DNA of 37,594 bases from Acholeplasmataceae bacterium (GTDB lineage Bacteria > Bacillota_I > Bacilli_A > ML615J-28 > CAG-698), in contig DUTX01000080.1 in the NCBI GenBank assembly GCA_012841865.1, positions 1 through 37,594 of the forward strand, in the 5' to 3' direction. The notes below the pieces were generated by a model. The model was given only the letters and a program-made list of their open reading frames with translations, was not told where the DNA came from and did not search any database. Shown here in pieces: positions 31,879-37,594 of this stretch (its first letter is position 1; every line of letters starts with the position of its first letter). Made by a program: the position numbers and the translations under genes.

Positions 31879-32425
31879 ATTTTCTTAATGGTTTTAAGGC
31901 TTTTGCCCAAGCGAGCAGTTGATCAAGCATTAGGTTAACGGTATCTTTTTGGACCGCTTGCGGTTTAAAGACACTCATGTTTTCAAAATCGTGGAAAAGT
32001 GAGAATGCCGGATGTGTCCGCACATGGGCAATCTGTAACTCCGAAAGAATTGCTCTAAGATGTTCGGTTGCTCTCGCACCGCCTAGGGATCCATAACTGA
32101 CGATGCCGGCAGCTTTGTTATTCCAGTGTTCTTTAGCTGAATCGAGTGCGTTTTTTAAGACTGCGGTAATGCTATGATTGTATTCTTGAACGATGAAAAC
32201 AAATCCATCCAATTCCGCAAGTTTCTCATTCCATTTTACAATCTCCTTATTATTTCCTGCTTCTCCAAGAAACGGAAGTTTATAGTTGCGGAGGTCAACG
32301 ATTTCGTATTCCGCATCCTTGCGTTCATTGGCGATTTCCAAAACCCAGTTACCGACAGAAGGACTGAGCCTACCTTCTCTGGTACTTCCTAAAATGATAC
32401 CGATTTTCAGTTTTTGATCACTCAT
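31877..32425 (-). CDS. NAD(P)H-dependent FMN reductase family protein
   Basis: A 182-residue flavodoxin-like protein of the FMN_red family (azoreductase/chromate or quinone reductase type). The phosphate-binding loop ILGSTREGRLSPSVG (Gly13-Arg19) and the flavin-contacting FVFIVQEYNHSITAVLKNAL with SYGSLGGARATEHLR are complete. Length is the family norm. It is soluble and cytoplasmic, and probably detoxifies quinones or supplies reduced flavin. AAGGAG is 8 bases before the ATG, with an extended -10 TGCTATAAT on the minus strand farther up. It converges with the DUF368 gene and diverges from the GGDEF gene. Confidence 0.92.
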   Translation of the reverse strand: MSDQKLKIGIILGSTREGRLSPSVGNWVLEIANERKDAEYEIVDLRNYKLPFLGEAGNNKEIVKWNEKLAELDGFVFIVQEYNHSITAVLKNALDSAKEHWNNKAAGIVSYGSLGGARATEHLRAILSELQIAHVRTHPAFSLFHDFENMSVFKPQAVQKDTVNLMLDQLLAWAKALKPLRK

Positions 32426-32475
32426 ATCTATTACTCCTTATTAATTCCTAAGTATTTTTTGCACTATGTATAATA

Positions 32476-32484
32476 ATTATAGCA
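32476..32484 (-). promoter_or_regulatory. Extended -10 promoter of the FMN reductase gene
   Basis: The minus strand reads TGCTATAAT, a perfect extended -10 about 50 bases before the ATG. Confidence 0.5.
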
Positions 32485-32527
32485 AATAAATTTACATTAG
32501 TGTGGTTTATGCATTCTTATTTTATTT

Positions 32528-32557
32528 TTTACATAAAATCTAAATTTATGATATAAT
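32528..32557 (+). promoter_or_regulatory. Promoter of the GGDEF gene
   Basis: TTTACA (32528-32533), 18-base spacer, TATAAT (32552-32557), preceded by TGA to give an extended -10. Confidence 0.75.
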
Positions 32558-32588
32558 ATATAAAATCAAAATTTAGAAAAGGTGAAAT

Positions 32589-33716
32589 ATGACAGAAGAA
32601 AGAATTATCATGAACCTTGTTTTAGATATATATTCGCTTCTTATCTTGGCTGTTGTGTTTTTTTCTTCGCTAAAGCAAAGATTCGATAAATCTATCTCCA
32701 AAAAAATCTATCAAAGGATGCTTTTTGTTGTTTTTTTTATGTTAATAGCGGATGCCTTAAGCAATTTTGACGGGAAGGCTCATAGTTATTATTTGTTCTT
32801 TAACAGAATCGGGAATTTTTTTGTTTTCTTTTTTGGACCTGTTATTCCGATCCTTTGGATTTTCTACATTGCTTATGAATTTTTATTTAGCACTTCCAAA
32901 ATTAAAAAACTTAAAAAAGTGCTTTTTATTATCTTTACAATTAACACTTTACTTCTAATCATAACACAATTTACGGGTTGGTTTTATTATATCGACAGCG
33001 AAAACTTTTACCATCGCGGTCCTTTATTTTTATTTTTTCATGCTCTGAATGCAGGCTTAGTATTTTTTTCGGTTTACTTAATATTTACAAGAAGACGTTT
33101 GTATAAAAACTATGTTTATTCTTTGCTTGTTTATGCAGCTATTCCGGTTGCGGGTTTCATTCTGCAGATTTTATTTTACGGATATTCGGTCGGTGTAAAT
33201 AGCTTGATTTTATCTTTATTTGTTGCCTTTATTTATACGCAAATGCAAGATTTAGACACAGACTTTCTCACGGGAGTGGGAAACAGGCGGAAACTGGATC
33301 AATGTTTAAGGAGAAGAGTACAGGCTAACAAACCCTTTTCCGCAATCCTCCTCGACTTTGATAATTTTAAACATATCAATGATAATTTTGGTCATGAAGC
33401 GGGGGATTTGGCTTTAAAAAAGGCAGCCCAAATTTTACAGGCAAGCGCGAATGAATTTGATACAATCGCCCGTTACGGAGGGGATGAGTTTTGTATCATT
33501 ACCGCTATCAATAATCGCGAGAGTTTGAAAGAATATGTGAAGCAGATTAGGTCAGGTTTTCAAGAATACAATTCAAGGGAGGATACAATTCAGCCTTTGG
33601 AATTAAGTATCGGTTATTTAACTTACTCACCGAATGATGAAGAAACGCTGGCAGAGTTTTTAAATAAATTAGACCAGAAAATGTATAAAGATAAATTTCA
33701 GAGAAAAGTGAGATAA
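32589..33716 (+). CDS. Membrane-bound GGDEF diguanylate cyclase
   Basis: A 375-residue protein with about seven N-terminal membrane helices (residues 8-215) and a cytoplasmic GGDEF domain (about 215-372), which makes cyclic di-GMP from GTP. The domain begins DLDTDFLTGVGNRRKL, continues ILLDFDNFKHINDNFGHEAG (metal Asp) and has an intact active site RYGGDEF at 297-301. The feedback-inhibition I-site RxxD is NEFD (Asn288 instead of Arg), so it probably escapes product inhibition. The 7-helix input domain suggests control by a membrane or small-ligand signal. AAAGGTGAAAT precedes the ATG. No EAL or PilZ partner lies in the window. Confidence 0.92.
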   Translation: MTEERIIMNLVLDIYSLLILAVVFFSSLKQRFDKSISKKIYQRMLFVVFFMLIADALSNFDGKAHSYYLFFNRIGNFFVFFFGPVIPILWIFYIAYEFLFSTSKIKKLKKVLFIIFTINTLLLIITQFTGWFYYIDSENFYHRGPLFLFFHALNAGLVFFSVYLIFTRRRLYKNYVYSLLVYAAIPVAGFILQILFYGYSVGVNSLILSLFVAFIYTQMQDLDTDFLTGVGNRRKLDQCLRRRVQANKPFSAILLDFDNFKHINDNFGHEAGDLALKKAAQILQASANEFDTIARYGGDEFCIITAINNRESLKEYVKQIRSGFQEYNSREDTIQPLELSIGYLTYSPNDEETLAEFLNKLDQKMYKDKFQRKVR

Positions 33717-33720
33717 GATA

Positions 33721-33749
33721 TTGCATCTGAAACGATAATAATGTATGAT
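33721..33749 (+). promoter_or_regulatory. Promoter of the ABC-2 exporter operon
   Basis: TTGCAT (33721-33726), 17-base spacer, TATGAT (33744-33749), just after the GGDEF gene stop. Confidence 0.6.
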
Positions 33750-33784
33750 TAAATGGTAAATTTTTGCTGGTAGTAGGAGGATTT

Positions 33785-34720
33785 ATGGTAGTAAAATTAA
33801 ACAAAGTTTCAAAAACTTATCAAAATGGTGTAAAGGCCTTAAATAATCTTTCTTTTGAGGTCCGAGAAGGTGAAATTTTTGGACTCTTAGGCCCTAATGG
33901 GAGCGGAAAGACCACTTCGATCAACTGTCTTTTGGGACTCTTAAAATATGAATCCGGAAAAATAGAAATTTTTTCGGAACCGATGTCGCCCGAAAGATAT
34001 GATTTAAAAGCAGAGATTGGTTTTGTTCCTCAACAAGTGGCGGTTTTTAATGAGTTAACGGTTTATGAAAATATAGATTATTTTTGCGGGCTTTATGTAA
34101 AAGAGAAGGAAAAAAGAAAAAAGCTAGTAGAAGAAGCGCTTGAATTTGTTTCTTTAGAAGATTATCGAAATTTTTATCCACGTAAGCTTTCCGGAGGTTT
34201 ATTGAGAAGACTCAACATTGCTTGTGGAATTGCTCATAAACCGCGTTTGATTATCTTTGATGAACCGACGGTTGCCGTTGATCCGCAAACTCGGAATAAA
34301 ATCTTAGAAGGAATCGTCAGATTAAACAAAGAAGGGTCAACTATAATCTACACCAGTCATTATATGGAAGAAGTTGAACAAATCTGCGATTATATCGTGA
34401 TTATGGATAAAGGCGAGGTTGTAGCTCACGGTAGCAACGAAGAATTGAAGGACAGCATTCGCCATGGGGAAACAATCGAAGTTCAGATTTTAGAACCAAA
34501 GGATGAGTATCTGGAGTTATTTAAAGCAATCCCGAATGTTTATCAAGTTTTTTATAAAGATGAGATGCTCATTATCAAAAGTGAAAAAGGGAGAACGAAT
34601 ATCCCCAATGTCTTAGAAATCATCAATCAACATGAAATAAAATACGGTTTGCTTTTTTCCGAACTTCCGACCTTAAATGATGTCTTTTTAGAAATCACGG
34701 GGAAGGAGTTGCGGGACTGA
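33785..34720 (+). CDS. ABC-2 exporter ATP-binding subunit
   Basis: A 311-residue ABC ATPase of the drug/lipid/polysaccharide exporter class. Walker A GPNGSGKTT (36-44), signature LSGGLLRRLNIACG (from 135), Walker B IIFDEPTVAVDPQ with Asp159-Glu160, and switch His192 in YTSHYMEE are all present. The extra C-terminal part of about 90 residues is common in ABC-2 and YhaQ/NatA-like ATPases. ATG 33785 is chosen because TAGGAGG stands directly before it. It powers the two permeases that follow, with a one-base overlap (TGATG) to the first. The cargo is unknown. Confidence 0.93.
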   Translation: MVVKLNKVSKTYQNGVKALNNLSFEVREGEIFGLLGPNGSGKTTSINCLLGLLKYESGKIEIFSEPMSPERYDLKAEIGFVPQQVAVFNELTVYENIDYFCGLYVKEKEKRKKLVEEALEFVSLEDYRNFYPRKLSGGLLRRLNIACGIAHKPRLIIFDEPTVAVDPQTRNKILEGIVRLNKEGSTIIYTSHYMEEVEQICDYIVIMDKGEVVAHGSNEELKDSIRHGETIEVQILEPKDEYLELFKAIPNVYQVFYKDEMLIIKSEKGRTNIPNVLEIINQHEIKYGLLFSELPTLNDVFLEITGKELRD

Positions 34721-35853
34721 TGCAACATTTTGCCGTTCGCTTAAAAGTGATTCTCAGAAGTAAGGCCAATCTGTTTTGGACTTTTCTCTACCCATTGCTG
34801 CTCGGACTCTTTTTTCAAATGGGTTTTGGAAATCTAAATTCGCGGCCTTCGCTTAATTCCGTATATGTTTTTCTAGCCAGTGATAAAAGCGATGCCCATC
34901 TTTTGGAAACGATGGAAATTGCGGAATATTCTGACGGAAAAAAAGTCTTTCTTGTAAATTCGGAATATACTTCCACAGAACTGGAAACTAAACTTCAGGA
35001 AGAAAAGATTACGGGTTACATTTATTTTGAAAACGAGGAAATAATTTATCGACTTCGTCAAAACGGCTTACCGGAGACGATTATAAAAACCTTTTTGGAC
35101 GAATACCTGCAAACTGTAAGCATCCACTTAGAAATCCAAACTTTAGATCCGGGAATAAAAGAACAGGTTTTTGCAGACTTTTTGAAAAACAAAACTTATT
35201 TGGAAGAAATATCTACCGGAACCAATCCGAATCATAATGCTTTTGTCATTTATTTTTATGCTTTAATTGCCATGAGTTGCATGTTCGGTTCTTTTTGGGG
35301 AGTTGATTTGGTTAACGATATCCAAGCCGACAATTCTTATAAAGCAGTTAGAATGGCAATTGCGCCGACTTCAAAAATGAAATTGATAATTATTTATTTT
35401 TTGGCGTCGCTTACGGTACATTTTAGCGGAAACTTAGTTTTGATTGCCTTTTTAAAACTGGTTCTTCAAGTTGAGTTTGCGAACAATCTCCTTTTAATAA
35501 TTCTCACAACCTTTATCGGCTGTATTGGAGGAATTGCCTTAGGGGCTCTCCTTTCCAGTTATTCAAAGGCTTCTTACGGAAAGAAAAACCTAATGATGGT
35601 TGGAGTTTCGCTCTTATTAAGCGCGCTCTCCGGTTTAATGTTTATTTCGGTAAAATATTGGGTTGAAACTAATTTGCCGTTTTTATCCTATATTAACCCT
35701 GCGGGGTTGGTTACCGACTCTTTCTATCGTCTTTATTATTTTTCCGATTTGAAACATTATTTTATTGACCTGTGCTTATTATTAACACTATCAATTTTGA
35801 TGCTCTTTGGTAGCATCATAAAAATGCGAGGTGTCAAATATGATAGTGTTTAA
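34720..35853 (+). CDS. ABC-2 exporter permease subunit 1
   Basis: A 377-residue permease of the ABC-2 type (ABC2_membrane_3 pattern): a first helix near residues 14-32 with FWTFLYPLLLGLFFQMGF, a soluble outer segment to about residue 165, then five to six helices including GCIGGIALGALLSSYSKASY. YINPAGLVTDSFYRLYYFSD is the characteristic late segment of such permeases. Its ATG overlaps the ATPase stop, and the next permease begins inside its own end. It forms an exporter with its neighbours. No cargo gene is adjacent, so substrate could be a drug, peptide or lipid. Confidence 0.9.
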   Translation: MQHFAVRLKVILRSKANLFWTFLYPLLLGLFFQMGFGNLNSRPSLNSVYVFLASDKSDAHLLETMEIAEYSDGKKVFLVNSEYTSTELETKLQEEKITGYIYFENEEIIYRLRQNGLPETIIKTFLDEYLQTVSIHLEIQTLDPGIKEQVFADFLKNKTYLEEISTGTNPNHNAFVIYFYALIAMSCMFGSFWGVDLVNDIQADNSYKAVRMAIAPTSKMKLIIIYFLASLTVHFSGNLVLIAFLKLVLQVEFANNLLLIILTTFIGCIGGIALGALLSSYSKASYGKKNLMMVGVSLLLSALSGLMFISVKYWVETNLPFLSYINPAGLVTDSFYRLYYFSDLKHYFIDLCLLLTLSILMLFGSIIKMRGVKYDSV

Positions 35854-36985
35854 GCTTTATTGGAAAATATTTTTAAAGAATATTACAAGTGTAATTATTT
35901 ACTTTGGAATCTTTATTCTTATCACTCTGATTACGATGCAAAGCAATACCGGCGATCAGTTTAGTTTTCAGATTGTAAAAACGGAGGTTGCTTTTGTTGA
36001 TGAGGATAATACGGATTTAACCAGGGGCTTAAAGGACTATCTGGAAAAATATGTGACTTTTAAGAACATCGATAAAGATAAAGTCGAGGATGCGCTTTTC
36101 TATCAAGATATCAGTATGTATATTGAAATCCCGGCTGGTTATACGGAATCATTGACGGAAGAAGAAAGTTTAACGATAAAAACCAGATCAATCCCAACTG
36201 CGGCCGGGACGCAGATTATAAAGCGTGCGCTTAATAAATATTCCCACCTGGCCTTTGTTTATTTAAATAATGATCTGCAAACAGATAATCTTGTTTCCAC
36301 GCTTCAAGAAAAACTTGATCAAGAAGCAAAAATCGATCATTTAGATATGGAGAAAAAAGATTATTCGCAATCTCAATATTTTTATAATTATATGGCTTAT
36401 GTCGTTATTGCCTTGGTAATTTCGGTTATCAGTTCGATAATGCTCGCCTTTAAACCCTTAGAAATTAAACGGCGGAACTTACTTTCTTCAATCTCCAACC
36501 GGAAATTTAATTTGATCCTCTTTTTTAGTAATTTCTTGCTTGGAATCACATTTTTAGGTTTCTTAATTGTTCTAAGCATGATTCTTTATCCTAGCCAAAT
36601 GTTAACCAAAAACGGACTCTTCTTAATCCTTAATGCTTTTGTTTTTAGTCTTCCGATTATTGCTTTGGCTTATTTGATTGTGACGCTCTTTGATTCAAGA
36701 AATGTCATCAACGCTTTAGGAACAGTCTTTTCATTAGGGTTTTCCTTTATTACAGGTGTCTTTATTCCCCAGTTTTTGCTTGATGAGAAGATCTTGTTAT
36801 TTGCAAGAATCATCCCGAGTTTTTATTATGTACAAAATAATGATCGGATTATTAATCTTAGTGATTTTAACTTTCAAAGTCTAAAAGGAATTTTTAATAA
36901 TTTCTTGATTCAAATTGCTTTTGCTTTCATTTTTGTTGTAATTACGATTTTTATTGCGAAGAAAAGACAAACCCAAGAAAGTTAA
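35840..36985 (+). CDS. ABC-2 exporter permease subunit 2
   Basis: A 381-residue ABC-2 permease paired with the previous one. It has an N-terminal helix (about 10-30, IIYFGIFILITLITMQS), an extracytoplasmic segment to about 180, then six helices ending in FIFVVITIFIAKKRQ. NNDRIINLSDFNFQ follows the family-typical late loop. ATG 35840 is preferred over GTG 35831, because GAGGTG at 35829-35834 is the ribosome site. It overlaps the previous gene by 14 bases. As two unlike permeases with one ATPase, the exporter is likely a heterodimer. No terminator was found before the OsmC promoter. Confidence 0.9.
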   Translation: MIVFKLYWKIFLKNITSVIIYFGIFILITLITMQSNTGDQFSFQIVKTEVAFVDEDNTDLTRGLKDYLEKYVTFKNIDKDKVEDALFYQDISMYIEIPAGYTESLTEEESLTIKTRSIPTAAGTQIIKRALNKYSHLAFVYLNNDLQTDNLVSTLQEKLDQEAKIDHLDMEKKDYSQSQYFYNYMAYVVIALVISVISSIMLAFKPLEIKRRNLLSSISNRKFNLILFFSNFLLGITFLGFLIVLSMILYPSQMLTKNGLFLILNAFVFSLPIIALAYLIVTLFDSRNVINALGTVFSLGFSFITGVFIPQFLLDEKILLFARIIPSFYYVQNNDRIINLSDFNFQSLKGIFNNFLIQIAFAFIFVVITIFIAKKRQTQES

Positions 36986-37023
36986 AGAATAAGCATGATT
37001 TCTGTAATATTCCTAAAAAGAGG

Positions 37024-37029
37024 TATAAT
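37024..37029 (+). promoter_or_regulatory. -10 box of the OsmC-family gene
   Basis: A perfect TATAAT, 19 bases before the ATG; the -35 region is weak. GAGGTGATT follows at 37036-37044. Confidence 0.5.
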
Positions 37030-37048
37030 ATAGGCGAGGTGATTAAAT

Positions 37049-37447
37049 ATGTCAGCAAACAAGGTCGAATTTTCTTGGACGAACGAATTTCAGGGAACAC
37101 TAGAAACCACCACCGGAGTTCTAAATCTAGGCACAGAACAAGGTGAATTTAAACCTTATCAGCTTTTGTTCGGCTCCCTCGGTGGCTGTTTTTACAGTAC
37201 TTTTTTAGGGATTGTAAAAAAGAAGAGGTTGGAGTTTAGCGGCGCCAGAATGGAGATCTCCGGCAGAAAGAGAGAAAAGGTTCCGACAACTTTGGAACAT
37301 GTATTGATTAGGTTGACTTTGATGAATCCTAGTAACGAAGCACAGTTTTTAAGATCAGCCGAACTTGCGGGAGAGTATTGTTCAATCCATAAGACGATAG
37401 CTCAAGTTGCGGATATTGATTTAGAAGTAAATTTTGAATACAATTAA
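37049..37447 (+). CDS. OsmC/Ohr-family peroxide-related protein
   Basis: A 132-residue OsmC-family protein, a group of small dimeric thiol peroxidases that reduce organic hydroperoxides. The two redox cysteines are present: Cys47 in LFGSLGGCFYSTF and Cys111 in AGEYCSIHKTI, with the usual spacing of about 64. FKPYQLLFGSLGG is the conserved lead-in to the first Cys. Length is near the family norm (about 135). GAGGTGATT precedes the ATG. An insertion sequence starts 25 bases after the stop, so any native terminator may have been lost. The family member could be YhfA-like rather than true OsmC. Confidence 0.9.
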   Translation: MSANKVEFSWTNEFQGTLETTTGVLNLGTEQGEFKPYQLLFGSLGGCFYSTFLGIVKKKRLEFSGARMEISGRKREKVPTTLEHVLIRLTLMNPSNEAQFLRSAELAGEYCSIHKTIAQVADIDLEVNFEYN

Positions 37448-37472
37448 GAAGAAAAAGCCAAGGATGATTGAT

Positions 37473-37594
37473 TGAACTGATACATGTCAAGTAGACAGTA
37501 ATAAAAATAAAAATATTTAAGCTATTAATGCTTGTTTTCGATATTCTATCGGAGGCAAGCATTTTAATTTACCTTGTAATCGCTTATGATTATA
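37473..37594 (-). mobile_element. Right end of an IS3-family insertion sequence (runs off the window)
   Basis: The element edge at 37473 begins TGAACTGATACATGTC and continues to AAGTAGACAG, resembling the TG...AGACA inverted-repeat end of IS3/IS150-type elements. The last codons of a transposase of that family follow on the minus strand, ending 44 bases inside the edge. The rest lies beyond 37594, so group, completeness and target duplication cannot be checked. Confidence 0.8.
37517..37594 (-). CDS. IS3-family transposase, C-terminal 25 codons (partial)
   Basis: Read on the minus strand from 37594, the frame is open to the TAA at 37517-37519 and gives 25 residues starting YNHKRLQGKLKCLPP and ending IEYRKQALIA. 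This is the conserved C-terminus of the DDE integrase (rve) of IS3 OrfB, usually YNxxRxQxKLxxLSPxxYR. The catalytic residues lie beyond the window. It is too short for a size-filtered gene search and is easily missed. The matching inverted repeat (37473 on) supports it. Confidence 0.85.
   Translation of the reverse strand, partial: YNHKRLQGKLKCLPPIEYRKQALIA

Noticed and set aside
1-37594. CRISPR array, tRNA, rRNA or reassigned TGA codons
   Set aside because: No spaced direct repeats or RNA-gene signatures were seen, and TGA acts as a stop (for example 3382-3384 and 17701-17703).

Overview
The window reads as a chromosomal segment of a low-GC, Gram-positive-lineage bacterium. Genes are dense, ribosome-binding sites are purine-rich (AGGAGG/GAGGTGAT), and many promoters carry an extended -10 box TGNTATAAT. 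TGA is used as a stop and TGG encodes Trp, so this is the standard code rather than the Mycoplasma code. The gene set (Mollicutes-type YebC, compact AddB/RexB-like plus AddA, DegV, GPH symporter, OYE of the NamA type, DUF554, DUF368/PopT) suggests Bacillota or an Izemoplasma/Acholeplasma-like branch. That placement is inferred from family resemblance only. No rRNA, tRNA or CRISPR array was seen.

Layout. (1) 1-2430: yebC converges on a cytoplasmic GH20 beta-N-acetylhexosaminidase, with one palindromic terminator between them. (2) 2482-7117: a tightly spaced five-gene run of pseudouridine-kinase-like PfkB kinase, DUF362/ferredoxin protein, chloramphenicol-acetyltransferase-fold enzyme, AAA ATPase and RloB protein. 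The last two match the RloA/RloB (AbiL-type) anti-phage pair. (3) 7133-9820: a near-consensus promoter drives an 859-residue protein that joins RNA-polymerase-alpha-CTD-like helices to a sigma-70 region-4-like helix-turn-helix. (4) 9972-14026: DegV, a GPH sugar symporter with an unusual late loop, a short unexplained element with its own terminator, and a PatB-type aminotransferase/C-S lyase. (5) 14026-20866: an operon of J-domain coiled-coil protein, stand-alone HIRAN protein, AddB and AddA, which looks like a double-strand-break repair/DNA-degradation unit. (6) 20874-26558: MntP-type Mn2+ exporter, NamA-type ene-reductase (opposite strand), then pyrophosphatase, DUF554 membrane protein and P-type Ca2+-ATPase. 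(7) 26586-29503: alpha/beta hydrolase, duplicated DUF1538 membrane protein and two small P-II-like proteins, all overlapping. (8) 29564-31878: two AT-rich orphan membrane proteins and the undecaprenyl-phosphate transporter family protein DUF368/PopT. (9) 31877-37447: FMN reductase (opposite strand), a membrane GGDEF protein, a three-gene ABC-2 exporter and an OsmC-family protein. (10) 37473-37594: the end of an IS3-family insertion sequence, with its inverted repeat and the last 25 codons of the transposase on the minus strand.

The parts most likely to hold something new are the 4482-9769 block (acyltransferase, RloA/RloB pair, RNA-polymerase-mimicking giant), the HIRAN/J-domain-linked AddAB operon, and the DUF1538 plus paired P-II module. 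All assignments come from reading motifs in the sequence; no database search was run.
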